64,000 nucleotides of DNA from Flavobacterium cauense R2A-7 (GTDB taxonomy: Bacteria; Bacteroidota; Bacteroidia; Flavobacteriales; Flavobacteriaceae): contig NZ_AVBI01000010.1 of the NCBI RefSeq assembly GCF_000498475.1, positions 1 through 64,000 on the forward strand, read 5' to 3'. Position 1 is the stretch's first letter. Every line of letters starts with the position of its first letter. The position numbers were made by a program, and so were the translations under genes. The notes beneath the pieces are model-generated. The model was not told the DNA's origin. It ran no database searches and worked only from the letters and a program-made list of their open reading frames with translations. This document shows positions 37,755 to 47,736 of this stretch, one piece after another.

Positions 37755-39524
37755 ATGAAATTTGCAGGATTTTTACAGAAACCGTTAGCACTCAAAATAC
37801 TCTTTGTTATTTCCATAGCGGTAATTTTCTTTATTTCCGGCATAACTTATAAACACCTTTCCAAATTATCCGATTCCTCGGAAGAAGTTACCCGCACTCA
37901 CGAGGTCAGCCTGCAACTGGAACGATTGCTGTCGCAGATACGAGACGCAGAAACCGCTACCCGAGGCTATATCATTACCCGGGATTCCAGTTATCTGAAA
38001 CCCTATACACTGGCTCCTATCCGAATAGATGCCGCCATTAGCATTGTAGATCATTTATCAAAGCAAAATGACAACATCCCATTGCTTCGCAAGCTAATTG
38101 ACAACAAATTGCGCATTATGGGTAAATCGATCGAGCTTACCAACACCAATAAGACCGCAGAACTGCGATTGAATTTATTAAAAGGCAAACAAACCATGGA
38201 CAGCATCCGGTTTTGTGTGGCCAGTATGTCGGAACTGGAAACCAAAATCTTATCCATCCGTCAGGAAAAATACAACAATACCTTTTCCAACACTCCGATA
38301 CTGATTTACATTACTATTTTAATCGGACTCATTTTAAGTGTCGTTTCCTTTGTAAAAATCAGTCGGGATTTGAATGAACTAAAAAAAACCAACAACCAGT
38401 TATCCATTGCAAATGAATCAAGCAATATGGCTGAAATGGTAGGGAATTTTGGTTCCTGGCAATGGGAAATCGAAAAAGATCACTATCGTTTTTCCGACAA
38501 CCAGTACCGTTTATTGGGATGCGAACCACAATCGTTTGAGGCCAATTTCGACAATCTGATGAAATACATCCATCCGGACGATTTGGAACACGTTCAGCAT
38601 GTAATGTCGCGGATGATTCAGAACGAAAAACTGCCGTCTTTCAATTACCGGATTATTAAAGAAGACGGCGAAATTCGTTATTTCAGAGGCATCGGAAAAC
38701 TGATTACCAACAAATCGGGCGATAAAATCCTTTTAGGAACCACCAGCGATATTACCGAAGAATACAATATCATGCAGGAAACGGAGGAACGAAACCGCGA
38801 ACTGGAACGCAGCAACAAGGAATTGATGGCTTTTAATTATGTGGCCAGTCATGATTTGCAGGAACCGTTACGAAAAATACAAACCTTTATTTCCCGCCTC
38901 AACGATAACGAAGCCGCAAATTTATCCGATACCGGTAATGATTATCTCAAAAGAATTATCGTTGCTGCAGACAGAATGCGCAATCTGATTGATGACTTAC
39001 TTCAGTTTTCAAGATCCAACAAAACAGAAAAGAATTTCGAAACAACCGATTTAAATCAGTTATTAGAAAATGCCAAACTAGAAGTATCGCCAACAATTGA
39101 AGAAAAAAATGCTGTTATTATTAGCGAAAAACTCCCGGAACTGAATGTCATTCCTTTCCAGATCCAACAACTGTTTACCAATCTGATAAGCAATTCTTTA
39201 AAATACAGTAAAGAAAACGTAGCACCAGAAATATACATTAAGGTTTCCGAAACGAATGCAGCCGATGAAACGCAGTTGCCGTCTTCTGCAAAAGACAAAT
39301 ACTACCGAATAACATTTCGCGACAACGGCATCGGATTCGAACAGGAATATGCCGAAAAAATCTTCATTCTTTTTAACCGCCTTCACAATAAAAACGAATA
39401 TGCCGGAACCGGAATCGGATTGGCGATTTGCAGAAAAATTGTGGAGAATCACAAAGGCTACATTTTTGCAAAAGGCGAACCGAACATCGGGGCTACTTTT
39501 ACCGTTTACCTTCCTTTAGAATAA
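37755..39524 (+). CDS. CHASE3-PAS sensor histidine kinase
   Basis: A 589-residue membrane kinase. First transmembrane helix at about residues 12-31 and second at about 178-198. Between them is a CHASE3-type sensor (QIRDAETATRGYIITRDSSYLKPY). A PAS domain follows (NFGSWQWEIEKDHYRFSDN), then the DHp helix with VASHDLQEPLRKIQTFISRL carrying the phospho-His, then an HATPase domain (N box LISNSLKYSKEN, GTGIGLAICRKIVENHKG). The phytochrome-type DHp (SHDLQEPLR) fits the single-domain receiver encoded just upstream. Confidence 0.92.
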   Translation: MKFAGFLQKPLALKILFVISIAVIFFISGITYKHLSKLSDSSEEVTRTHEVSLQLERLLSQIRDAETATRGYIITRDSSYLKPYTLAPIRIDAAISIVDHLSKQNDNIPLLRKLIDNKLRIMGKSIELTNTNKTAELRLNLLKGKQTMDSIRFCVASMSELETKILSIRQEKYNNTFSNTPILIYITILIGLILSVVSFVKISRDLNELKKTNNQLSIANESSNMAEMVGNFGSWQWEIEKDHYRFSDNQYRLLGCEPQSFEANFDNLMKYIHPDDLEHVQHVMSRMIQNEKLPSFNYRIIKEDGEIRYFRGIGKLITNKSGDKILLGTTSDITEEYNIMQETEERNRELERSNKELMAFNYVASHDLQEPLRKIQTFISRLNDNEAANLSDTGNDYLKRIIVAADRMRNLIDDLLQFSRSNKTEKNFETTDLNQLLENAKLEVSPTIEEKNAVIISEKLPELNVIPFQIQQLFTNLISNSLKYSKENVAPEIYIKVSETNAADETQLPSSAKDKYYRITFRDNGIGFEQEYAEKIFILFNRLHNKNEYAGTGIGLAICRKIVENHKGYIFAKGEPNIGATFTVYLPLE

Positions 39525-39698
39525 ACCAATTCTCAGCACCCTTTCAAAAAAAATGCTTTCAGAACTTATTTTAGTGCCTGAAAAAAAAGACTTTATGGAA
39601 ATTCTGTAACAATTAAAAAATATGTTGTAACAGGAAACGGCGCTATCGGTTGCAACTTTGTAATGTAAATAACAATAATCAATTAAAAACTGAATAGT

Positions 39699-39851
39699 AT
39701 GCAAAACTTACTTTATATGGTCGCGATAGTATTGGTAATATTATGGGCCTTAGGCTTTTTTGTCTATAGCGCGGGGAATTTAATTCACATCTTATTGGTG
39801 ATTGCCGTTATAGCGATTCTGTTACGAATAATTAAAGGAAAAGAATTATAA
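39699..39851 (+). CDS. Small hydrophobic membrane peptide, lmo0937 family
   Basis: A 50-residue peptide (MQNLLYMVAIVLVILWALGF, then FVYSAGNLIHILLVIAVIAI and LLRIIKGKEL) with two membrane helices. The pattern of the second helix and the RIIKGKEL end fit the lmo0937-type small membrane proteins, common stress-related peptides in Bacteroidetes. It lies 19 bases ahead of the lipoprotein gene at 39871, and CAACTTTG (about 39652) is a candidate -7 element. Confidence 0.75.
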   Translation: MQNLLYMVAIVLVILWALGFFVYSAGNLIHILLVIAVIAILLRIIKGKEL

Positions 39852-39870
39852 CCGTTAAAAACTGAAAATT

Positions 39871-40530
39871 ATGAAAAATGCAAAATTTTATATTACAGTA
39901 GTAACGATTGCCACTGTAATGATATCGTGTAAAGATGAAAAAAAAGAACAAGCAGATAAAGCCGTAAGCAGCTATGAGACCTATGTGGATTCTATCAGTA
40001 AAGTAGCACCTAATGACGCTTTAGGAAATTGGGAGACCATTGAAACTTCAGTGAACAATAAAAAAACAGAAGCCGAAACAGCTTTAACAGATGTAAAAGA
40101 CAAAACCGCTTATGAAACTAAAATTGCAGCATCGTCAGAAAAATATGAAGTATTTAAAGCAAGTCTGATAGCCGAAAAACAAAAATCGGAAACTGCCAAT
40201 TACAAAACCACTATCCGAAAAGCGTTATTTGGAGTAGAAATTGGTGACGACATGAATTTTGATTGGGTTAACAAAGACAACATTCTTAAGGTTTATGACA
40301 ATTTTGTCACCACTGTATCCAATAATAAAGATTCCTATTCAAGAGAAGACTGGGATGAAATTAAATTATTGTATGAAGCCCTTGATGCCCACAAAAATAC
40401 CGTAGAAAAAAATGGTTTAACTCCGGAGGATAACCGAAAAATTGCCGGTTTAAAAATCAAATTTGCACCTATGCTTAAAATCAACAGAATGAGTGCCAAA
40501 TCAGAAGAAAATGCTAAAGCCAAAGAATAA
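39871..40530 (+). CDS. Hypothetical lipoprotein
   Basis: A 219-residue lipoprotein (signal ending VMISCKD, Cys at residue 20). The mature part is almost wholly helical and charged (KKEQADKAVSSYETYVDSIS; TALTDVKDKTAYETKIAASS), probably a long coiled helix bundle in the periplasm. No family is named with confidence. It is probably co-transcribed with the 50-residue membrane peptide upstream, and ends at a bidirectional terminator (40548-40583). Confidence 0.72.
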   Translation: MKNAKFYITVVTIATVMISCKDEKKEQADKAVSSYETYVDSISKVAPNDALGNWETIETSVNNKKTEAETALTDVKDKTAYETKIAASSEKYEVFKASLIAEKQKSETANYKTTIRKALFGVEIGDDMNFDWVNKDNILKVYDNFVTTVSNNKDSYSREDWDEIKLLYEALDAHKNTVEKNGLTPEDNRKIAGLKIKFAPMLKINRMSAKSEENAKAKE

Positions 40531-40547
40531 TGCGTACCATTTGGTAT

Positions 40548-40583
40548 AAAAAAACGAGATAGTTGACTATCTCGTTTTTTTTA
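40548..40583. terminator. Bidirectional terminator
   Basis: AAACGAGATAG-TTGA-CTATCTCGTTT between the convergent lipoprotein and prfA genes. Confidence 0.9.
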
Positions 40584-40586
40584 TGT

Positions 40587-41660
40587 TTAGAAAACTTCGT
40601 TCTCTTTAAGTTTTTCCATATTGTTTACCAACTGAAGCTCGTCAACAAATTTTTGGATTTTTCCGTTCATCACGCCATCCATATCAAAAACATCTAAACC
40701 AATTCGGTGATCGGTTACACGACCTTGCGAATAATTATAAGTTCTGATCTTTGCCGAACGGTCACCCGAACTAACTTGCGAAGAACGTTTGGTTGCATCT
40801 TCTGCTTGTTTTTTTGCCAATTCCTGTTCGTACAAACGGGAACGCAATACTTCTAATGCTTTGTCTTTATTTTTATGCTGCGATTTCTGATCCTGACATT
40901 GCGCTACCAATCCGGTTGGAATGTGTGTTAAACGCACGGCTGATTTTGTCGTATTTACCGACTGACCTCCAGGACCTGACGAACAGAAGAAATCCACACG
41001 AACGTCGTTCATATCGATTTGTACATCAAATTCTTCGGCTTCCGGAAGTACCATTACCGTCGCAGCGGAAGTATGCACACGCCCTTGTGTTTCAGTTTGC
41101 GGTACACGTTGCACACGGTGAACACCTGCTTCAAATTTTAACGTTCCGTAAACGTCTTCACCGGTTACTTCAAAAATAATCTCTTTGAATCCGCCTGATG
41201 TTCCTTCGTTCATATCTACCACCGAAGTTCTCCAGCCTCTGGCTTCACAATATTTAGTGTACATACGGAACAAATCGCCTGCAAAAATAGACGCTTCGTC
41301 ACCTCCGGTACCCGCACGGATTTCCACCATTACGTTTTTCGCGTCTTCCGGGTCTTTCGGGATCAGCATGTATTTGATTTCCTCTTCCAGTTGTGGCAAA
41401 CGTTCTTTGGCTTCATCCAACTGCATTTTGGCCATTTCCACCATTTCGGCATCCGAACCATCGGCAATGATTTCCTGCGCTTCCTTGATATTTCCGTCAA
41501 GATTGATGTATTCCTCGCGTTTTTCAACCAAGGCTTTCAAATCTTTATATTCTTTATTTAACTGAACATAACGTTTTTGATCGGCGATAACATCCGGCTG
41601 AATAATCAAATCCGAAATTTCGTCGAAACGCTGCTTCACATATTGCAATCTGTCTAACAT
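40587..41660 (-). CDS. prfA: Peptide chain release factor 1
   Basis: A 357-residue translation termination factor that reads UAA and UAG and releases the peptide at the ribosome. The GGQ motif is in [19 protein letters not shown]. The RF-1 signature [20 protein letters not shown] is present, and the anticodon-like tripeptide region precedes GGQ as usual. The length is typical. It appears to be transcribed alone, with the shared terminator downstream. Confidence 0.97.
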   Translation of the reverse strand: MLDRLQYVKQRFDEISDLIIQPDVIADQKRYVQLNKEYKDLKALVEKREEYINLDGNIKEAQEIIADGSDAEMVEMAKMQLDEAKERLPQLEEEIKYMLIPKDPEDAKNVMVEIRAGTGGDEASIFAGDLFRMYTKYCEARGWRTSVVDMNEGTSGGFKEIIFEVTGEDVYGTLKFEAGVHRVQRVPQTETQGRVHTSAATVMVLPEAEEFDVQIDMNDVRVDFFCSSGPGGQSVNTTKSAVRLTHIPTGLVAQCQDQKSQHKNKDKALEVLRSRLYEQELAKKQAEDATKRSSQVSSGDRSAKIRTYNYSQGRVTDHRIGLDVFDMDGVMNGKIQKFVDELQLVNNMEKLKENEVF

Positions 41661-41794
41661 ATTCTTTACGCTGTTTTCGGGTGCAAATTTACAAAAAAAA
41701 TAGGTTCAAAAAACAGTGAATAAACAGCATATATTTTTTTGTAAAATATTATGCAATTTACATACCTTTAACCCGTCTAATATCTTTAATGAAA

Positions 41795-42310
41795 ATGAAA
41801 AAAATTACTGTTACTTTAGCGGCAATTGCGCTTGTTGCTTGTAACCAAAAAAAGGAGAGTTCACTGCAAATTGGTGAACCGGAAGAGATTGTAACCAAAG
41901 ACTATGAAAAGCTTGAAAAAGCAAATTGGCTTTTGGGGAAATGGGGAAATACTTCTGCGGAAGGTAATTTAACCGAAACCTGGAAACAGGAAAACGACAG
42001 TACGTTTGTTGGAGACAGTTTTGTTACCGTTGAAATTGACACTGTTTTTCATGAAAATGTTGTTTTAGAACAGAAAAATGACAGTTTGTTTTACAAAGTG
42101 ACCGTAAAAGGACAAAACAACAATGAACCTGTAGCATTTTATCTGACTACTGCCAATGACGATCAGCTTGTTTTTGAAAATCCGAAACATGATTTTCCCA
42201 ACAAGATTACCTACAGCAAAATTTCAAACGATAGTTTAGTTGCCGAAATTTCCGGAATGAAAGACGGAAAAATGAGCAAAGAACTTTTTGCGATAAAGAA
42301 AAAATCGTAA
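41795..42310 (+). CDS. DUF6265-type lipoprotein
   Basis: About 171 residues from the ATG at 41795; an ATG two codons earlier is equally possible. The lipoprotein signal is MKKITVTLAAIALVAC. The mature part matches the DUF6265 pattern: WLLGKWGNTSAEGNLTETW then FVGDSFV, FYLTTANDDQLVFENPKHDFP. The fold resembles a small beta-barrel of lipocalin type; its ligand is unknown. It is divergent from prfA and ends at a strong terminator. Confidence 0.7.
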   Translation: MKKITVTLAAIALVACNQKKESSLQIGEPEEIVTKDYEKLEKANWLLGKWGNTSAEGNLTETWKQENDSTFVGDSFVTVEIDTVFHENVVLEQKNDSLFYKVTVKGQNNNEPVAFYLTTANDDQLVFENPKHDFPNKITYSKISNDSLVAEISGMKDGKMSKELFAIKKKS

Positions 42311-42311
42311 T

Positions 42312-42343
42312 AAAAAACCTCGTCACTGACGAGGTTTTTTTTG
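42312..42343. terminator. Bidirectional terminator
   Basis: AAACCTCGTCA-CTGACGAGGTTT with T runs, between the convergent genes at 41795 and 42344. Confidence 0.88.
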
Positions 42344-44686
42344 TTATCTGCGGGATTTAAAATAATCCTCAAAATAAGAGCAATCACTGGTTAACTTTCC
42401 GTAATCCTTCGGATATGCAGTATTCAAATCGGAGTAGTATTTGTTTTTACCGAAAATGTACTTTCCGTAATCTTCAATCTCTTTATCGTAACGGTACGGA
42501 TACAAATATTCCAGCCTGTTTCGCTCGCAGCGTCCGATCATTCGTAAACATAGCGCTCTGAATTTATCGGTTTTGGCATTTTCTTTTGCTTTCAGATAAT
42601 ATTTCTTAGCCAAATCGCACTGAAAATATTCCGCTTCATCTTCCAATGGCGAATGGTTGCCATAGCTGGTCCAGGTATAGCGGCGCATCATCCAGGAATT
42701 TCCGTATTGTGTCATGTTATAATAACAGTTCCCAATTAAAAAATAATAGTAGTCGCGATCCTTTTCCTTCGTATTTTCCGCTTTGGCGATATATTGTATC
42801 AACTGATTCGTTATCGCGGTTTTAGTCAGTCGTATTGTATCTTTTATCGGAATAAAATCCGGCGTATATTTCAGTTCGTAAAAAGGGTTCGCATCAAAAA
42901 TATTGCTTCCGTCCCAATTGTATTTATTTCTTTCCCAAGCCGAATATTTCTCATTCCAAAACACATTATCCACTTTTTTGAAATTCGTCAATGCTTTTTG
43001 CAAATTGTTCTGACGGATGTATTTCGTACCCAATAAATCATACAGATCCGGAACCTGCTGTTTTAGCAAAGCGTATTTCCAAATCGAAAACTCGTCTTTA
43101 GCTTTAGAATTTTTAAAAATGTTATTGAGTAAATCTTCCATCTGTTTTGGAGTATACATGATGTTGATATAATCGAAATAATCATAATAGAAATCAGAAT
43201 AGGTTTCTCCTTTATTTTTTATGGTTCTCCAATAAGCAACATTATAATTATCGTGATCTTCCGTTAATTCGTTATCATTCATCTTCGAATACAAAAGTGC
43301 GGCATCAGAGGTATTTCCTTTATACTCCAACTCCCGTCCCAAAGCAAAAAGAAACTTCTTGAACTCTTTATTTTTCAGAATAACCGCTTTTACCTCATTT
43401 GAAATAACAGCTTTTCCATATTCCTGATTTGCAATCAGATTCAAGGCTTTTATGATTTCTAACTGTTTCTGAAGTTCTCCGGATTTTTCAGTAGATTTTT
43501 CCAATTCACGGATAAGTGACAAACTGGATGTATAGTCTTTCGTAATAAACAACAAATGCGCTTTGCATACTTTCCAGAATTGTGGATCCTTCACTTTGCT
43601 CAAATCAACCTGATTCACAAAACGCAGAACCTCAGCAGCATAAACCCGGTCCGTTTCCACCCTTTTAAAAATATTTTGTATCGAAATTTCCTCATCGTCC
43701 CAAAAATTATTGGTTTCCACAGAAGGGCTAAACAGGGAGTAATACGGGGTAAAAACCCAGTCTTCCATTTTATTAACCTCTCTTAACAACAGAAAATTCA
43801 AACCTTCAAAGTTCGGATTGTACTGATATACTTTTTGCAGGTATTCAAGCGACTTATCGTGTTTTTTTATTCCGGCCAACAAATACACATTGGCTCTTTC
43901 TTCATTGGTTTTAGCATGTCTCAAAACCGATTGAACAGGCACTTTTGTATCGAAAAACTGTGCAATCATGAAACGTTTATCGGGTGCATTCACAAAAACC
44001 TGTGCCGCGTAAAAATTAGCCAAAGACGCATCGCCTTCGGCTATGGTTCTGAAATACAGACTCCAATAATCAAGGATATTGTTTTTTGTTTTCAGTTTAA
44101 ATACCGTATCATAAAGACTTCTGATTTTGGTAAAATCCTGATTATAAAATGCCAGTCGGATGGCCAAAAAAGTATATCGCAGCCTGATTTCTTCTTTTTG
44201 GGATTGTTTCGAAAGTAAAATCGCTTCGTTTAAAAGCTTCGTTCTTTTGGGCAGGGCCATGACTTCATTTCGCTCCCAGGGATCATCCATCCAGGAATTG
44301 AAAAACTCACAGTTCTTGGCAAATTTCAGATAGTGCAACGCTTCAAAATCCTTAGTCTGATAGAGATATTGAATCCACTTGTTTGCACTTTTTTTGTTGA
44401 TATCATCGGCACTAAATTCATCCAGAACCTTACGAATATCGTAAACCGATACTTTATTTCCGGAATACTTCAGCCAGAGTCTTTCATTAGGCTGCCATTC
44501 AAAATCCCTGTAAACATCTTTAGGCTCAAAAGAATTCGAGGAATAATCAAACTCGGAATACGAATAATACCCAAATGCTTCGGGATTGAAAAACGAAAAG
44601 CGCAATTCCTCCCCGTACGGATAAAATCCGCAGGCAAACAGATGCTTACTTGCAAAAATCAGAATAAAAGCCAGAAAGTTCTTCAT
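42344..44686 (-). CDS. Large exported hypothetical protein, TPR-like
   Basis: A 780-residue exported protein with a signal peptide (FLAFILIFASKHLFAC) and no recognised named domain. Many helix pairs have the spacing of tetratricopeptide-like repeats (LEYLQKVYQYNPNFEGLNFL; NLQKALTNFKKVDNVFWN). Near the start, YGEELRFSFFNPEAFGY is rich in aromatic residues. The last 200 residues mention YYKA- and CERNRLEYLYPY-type blocks. It overlaps the upstream gene by 41 bases, so they are surely translated together. It probably binds proteins in the periplasm, by inference only. Confidence 0.75.
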   Translation of the reverse strand: MKNFLAFILIFASKHLFACGFYPYGEELRFSFFNPEAFGYYSYSEFDYSSNSFEPKDVYRDFEWQPNERLWLKYSGNKVSVYDIRKVLDEFSADDINKKSANKWIQYLYQTKDFEALHYLKFAKNCEFFNSWMDDPWERNEVMALPKRTKLLNEAILLSKQSQKEEIRLRYTFLAIRLAFYNQDFTKIRSLYDTVFKLKTKNNILDYWSLYFRTIAEGDASLANFYAAQVFVNAPDKRFMIAQFFDTKVPVQSVLRHAKTNEERANVYLLAGIKKHDKSLEYLQKVYQYNPNFEGLNFLLLREVNKMEDWVFTPYYSLFSPSVETNNFWDDEEISIQNIFKRVETDRVYAAEVLRFVNQVDLSKVKDPQFWKVCKAHLLFITKDYTSSLSLIRELEKSTEKSGELQKQLEIIKALNLIANQEYGKAVISNEVKAVILKNKEFKKFLFALGRELEYKGNTSDAALLYSKMNDNELTEDHDNYNVAYWRTIKNKGETYSDFYYDYFDYINIMYTPKQMEDLLNNIFKNSKAKDEFSIWKYALLKQQVPDLYDLLGTKYIRQNNLQKALTNFKKVDNVFWNEKYSAWERNKYNWDGSNIFDANPFYELKYTPDFIPIKDTIRLTKTAITNQLIQYIAKAENTKEKDRDYYYFLIGNCYYNMTQYGNSWMMRRYTWTSYGNHSPLEDEAEYFQCDLAKKYYLKAKENAKTDKFRALCLRMIGRCERNRLEYLYPYRYDKEIEDYGKYIFGKNKYYSDLNTAYPKDYGKLTSDCSYFEDYFKSRR

Positions 44687-45671
44687 TGGAATAATTGCTT
44701 AATTGTTTTTCGTCTAAGTGAAATAAGGTAATCGTAGTGTTTTTATCCAGCTTTATCTGGCGCTTTATAATTGAAATAGCTTTTTGGATATTACCCGCTG
44801 TAAGCTCTTCCAGCTTTATTTTATCGCCAATCCGCAGATACGTATCTTCAATAACAGTGTCTTTCGTAACTTCATACCACAATGGTTTTACCGGTTTCAG
44901 GATTTTCTTTGTCGCTTTCACATCGGTATAAATAACTTTCGAAAACTGATTGTTCTGATAGACCTGTATCCAGGAATACGTTGGCAGCGCAACATCCAAA
45001 TGCAGCGGATAAGCATTATCGGTATCGAGATATTGTTTCATTTCCTCTAAATCGAGAATTGAGTTCTTAGTATGATTTTCCAGAGGATTCATCAGATTAT
45101 AACACATTAAGGTTACTTTATCCACAGGAGGCACGCCCATTTTGTCCGGGTATTTATACGGATACAAACGAAGTGTACAGCTAATTTCCTTCTTCGAAAG
45201 AACTTTCAGTTGCTTCAGAAAATAGAAATAATTGTCTTTTGATTTTAAAGTCCAATCGCAATCCATCTGAAATTCTTTTACCGGTAATTGCCTGTCGAAT
45301 TTCTCATTGACGTATTTATTGATTAAGAAATTCACGTTATTGGCCAAAGTATCCAAACTCCCTTTACTGGCATTTATAAAAACCGAATTTCTTAAATATA
45401 CCGTGGGAACAATGGTAAGACTGTCTGCTCTGTACATATTTAAATTCGTTTTTGAAATCGGGTAATTTCCCATTGCATCACTGTGCTCGACTTCAAAAAA
45501 TTTGACATACAGCTTATTAACCTTTAATTTCTTTAGTAACGAATCTTCTTTTTCGGAAAAATTCCACTCATCGCTTTTCCAATAATAGAACGATTTTTCG
45601 ACATTTTCCACTTTATGGGAACACGAGAAAAGGGTTGTCAAAATAACCCCAAAAAGAAACCAGGTTTTCAT
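44646..45671 (-). CDS. Hypothetical lipoprotein, possible TIM-barrel fold
   Basis: A 341-residue lipoprotein (MKTWFLFGVILTTLFSC, Cys at residue 17). The order of short strands, for example VKEFQMDCDWTLKSKD (about residue 130), ISCTLRLYPYK and VTLMCYNLMNP, resembles a (beta/alpha)8 glycosidase-like fold in which the D-x-D-W-T strand would hold acidic residues. No catalytic pair can be assigned, so it may be a binding protein. It is upstream of, and overlaps by 41 bases, the large exported gene; the pair probably acts together. Confidence 0.65.
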   Translation of the reverse strand: MKTWFLFGVILTTLFSCSHKVENVEKSFYYWKSDEWNFSEKEDSLLKKLKVNKLYVKFFEVEHSDAMGNYPISKTNLNMYRADSLTIVPTVYLRNSVFINASKGSLDTLANNVNFLINKYVNEKFDRQLPVKEFQMDCDWTLKSKDNYFYFLKQLKVLSKKEISCTLRLYPYKYPDKMGVPPVDKVTLMCYNLMNPLENHTKNSILDLEEMKQYLDTDNAYPLHLDVALPTYSWIQVYQNNQFSKVIYTDVKATKKILKPVKPLWYEVTKDTVIEDTYLRIGDKIKLEELTAGNIQKAISIIKRQIKLDKNTTITLFHLDEKQLSNYSNEELSGFYSDFCK

Positions 45672-45739
45672 TGCTGTTGCAGTTTTTATCTTAACGTAAA
45701 TTCGTATTAAAAGTATATCATTTCGCTAAATTATTTTAC

Positions 45740-45771
45740 AAAAAAACCCGTTTATTTCTAAACAGGTTTTT
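45740..45771. terminator. Terminator of the pepD gene
   Basis: AAAACCCGTTTA-TTTC-TAAACAGGTTTT with one mismatch, just downstream of the minus-strand pepD stop. Confidence 0.75.
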
Positions 45772-45794
45772 CAATTCTTTATAAAGGTGAATTT

Positions 45795-47258
45795 TTAATT
45801 CTTCATCGGAATATTCTCCAGAATCTCCATTACAAATTTCCAGTATTTCTGAGCCGAAGCAATCGACGCTCTTTCATCCGGGCTGTGTGCGCCTTTGATG
45901 GTCGGACCGAAAGAAATCATGTCCATATCCGGATAATTTGTTCCTAAAATTCCGCATTCCAAACCGGCGTGACAAGCTACCACGTGTGGCTTTGAACCGT
46001 TTTGTTTTTCGTAAATCGATGTTAAAACATCCAATATTTCCGATTTTACGTTTGGTGTCCAACCTGGATATGAACCTGCAAAGGTTACTTCACATCCGAA
46101 CAATTCAAAAGCAGAACGCAAAGCATTCGCCAAATCAAATTTGGAAGATTCTACCGAAGAACGCGTTAAGTTTTGGATTGAAATCTCACCGTCTTTCACG
46201 ATGATTCTTGCAATATTATTGGAAGTTTCCACCAGATTTTCCATATCGGCACTCATTCGGTACACACCGTTATGCGCAGCGTAAACCGCACGCAACAAGC
46301 CTTCCTGAACACCTAAATCCATTACTTTTGAAGGTAAATCGGATTTTACGATTTCGATCGTTAATTTAGGTTCTGTTGTTTTGAATTCGGCTTTGATATC
46401 TTTGATGATTTCCTGCATGTCGAACACGAAAGCTTCATCGTAAATTCCAGCAATAATCACTTTGGCAACACTTTCACGCGGAATGGCGTTACGCAAACTT
46501 CCACCGTTGATTTCGACAATCTGCAAACCGAAGTTTTCAAATCCGTCGAATAATAAACGGTTCATGATTTTGTTGGCGTTTCCTAAACCTTTGTCGATGT
46601 CCATTCCGGAGTGACCACCATTCAACCCTTTTACAGTAATAGTATAACCTACCGAATCTGCAGGAACTTCTTCTTCATTATATTGACGGGTTGCCGTAAC
46701 ATCTACCCCACCGGCACATCCGATATCGATTTCGTCGTCTTCTTCGGTATCTAAATTTAAAAGAATTTCACCGTTAAGTAAACCACCTTTTAAGCCCATC
46801 GCTCCAGTCATTCCCGTTTCTTCATCAATAGTGAATAACGCTTCGATTGCCGGATGTTTGATATCTGTGCTTTCTAAAATCGCCATGATGGTGGCAACTC
46901 CTAAACCGTTATCAGCACCTAAAGTGGTTCCTTTAGCGCGAACCCAGTCGCCATCCACATACATTTCAATGCCTTGCGTATCGAAATCGAAATTGGTATC
47001 ATTATTTTTTTGGTGCACCATATCCAAATGCGATTGCATCACAATGGTTTTACGGTTTTCCATTCCTGCCGAAGCCGGTTTTTTGATGATTACGTTTCCA
47101 ACCTCATCTTTAATGGTTTCAAGACCTAATTTCTTTCCGAAATCCATCATGAATGCGATTACACGCTCTTCCTTTTTAGACGGACGCGGGACGGCATTCA
47201 GGTCGGCAAATTTATTCCAAAGCTGTTTAGGCTCAAGGTTTCTTACTTCCTGGCTCAT
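45795..47258 (-). CDS. pepD: Aminoacyl-histidine dipeptidase PepD
   Basis: A 487-residue zinc peptidase of the M20 family that cleaves Xaa-His dipeptides such as carnosine. The metal and catalytic blocks are in order: MQSHLDMVHQ (first zinc ligand, D as base), TTLGADNGLGVA, FTIDEETGMTGAMGLKGG (general-base Glu), LLNLDTEE, and ISFGPTIKGAHSPDER near the end (His ligand). Length is standard for PepD. It is a single-gene unit ending in a terminator. Confidence 0.95.
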   Translation of the reverse strand: MSQEVRNLEPKQLWNKFADLNAVPRPSKKEERVIAFMMDFGKKLGLETIKDEVGNVIIKKPASAGMENRKTIVMQSHLDMVHQKNNDTNFDFDTQGIEMYVDGDWVRAKGTTLGADNGLGVATIMAILESTDIKHPAIEALFTIDEETGMTGAMGLKGGLLNGEILLNLDTEEDDEIDIGCAGGVDVTATRQYNEEEVPADSVGYTITVKGLNGGHSGMDIDKGLGNANKIMNRLLFDGFENFGLQIVEINGGSLRNAIPRESVAKVIIAGIYDEAFVFDMQEIIKDIKAEFKTTEPKLTIEIVKSDLPSKVMDLGVQEGLLRAVYAAHNGVYRMSADMENLVETSNNIARIIVKDGEISIQNLTRSSVESSKFDLANALRSAFELFGCEVTFAGSYPGWTPNVKSEILDVLTSIYEKQNGSKPHVVACHAGLECGILGTNYPDMDMISFGPTIKGAHSPDERASIASAQKYWKFVMEILENIPMKN

Positions 47259-47352
47259 ATTTTTTATTTAATGTTGTTGTTTTTTAGAAGTCCCAAAGTT
47301 ACGAAGTTTTAGCGCTTTGAAGACAAGAATGTAAGGTAATTTTCAGCGGAAA

Positions 47353-47637
47353 TTATTCGTGGTTAAATAGCTTCTGATGCGCTACATATTCCTCGAAAAG
47401 TTGCGGTATTTTTTTCTCGGACACTTCGCCAAACCATGCGTTATCCGGTTGAAAACCAACTACCGGTGCGCATTTGCAATTGTCGGTACATTCGATTTTC
47501 ACCATTATGACTTCTTCTTTCATTTCGGTTTGTTTCAGGAGACCGCGAAACACTTTCCGGTTGTGTTTGTTGGGCTTTCCGCATTTGCTTCCGTTACAAA
47601 AGAGAATGACTTTTTTCGGAATATCTAACTTTTTCAT
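47353..47637 (-). CDS. Thioredoxin-like 2Fe-2S ferredoxin-domain protein
   Basis: A 94-residue protein with the cysteine set of the [2Fe-2S] thioredoxin-like ferredoxins: CNGSKCGKPN near residue 14 and ECTDNCKCAPVVGFQPDN near residue 50. It is short and cytoplasmic. The fold carries electrons or holds a labile cluster; no partner gene is adjacent. It is transcribed toward pepD, with which it shares the strand, but about 95 bases separate them. Confidence 0.85.
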   Translation of the reverse strand: MKKLDIPKKVILFCNGSKCGKPNKHNRKVFRGLLKQTEMKEEVIMVKIECTDNCKCAPVVGFQPDNAWFGEVSEKKIPQLFEEYVAHQKLFNHE

Positions 47638-47736
47638 GCTACCGTATTTATTTCATCCCTGTTTATTACAAATTTACGATAAGTCTTTCATAACCACATT
47701 CAATTAACATTTTTTATATTTAGCAAAATTTTCTCC

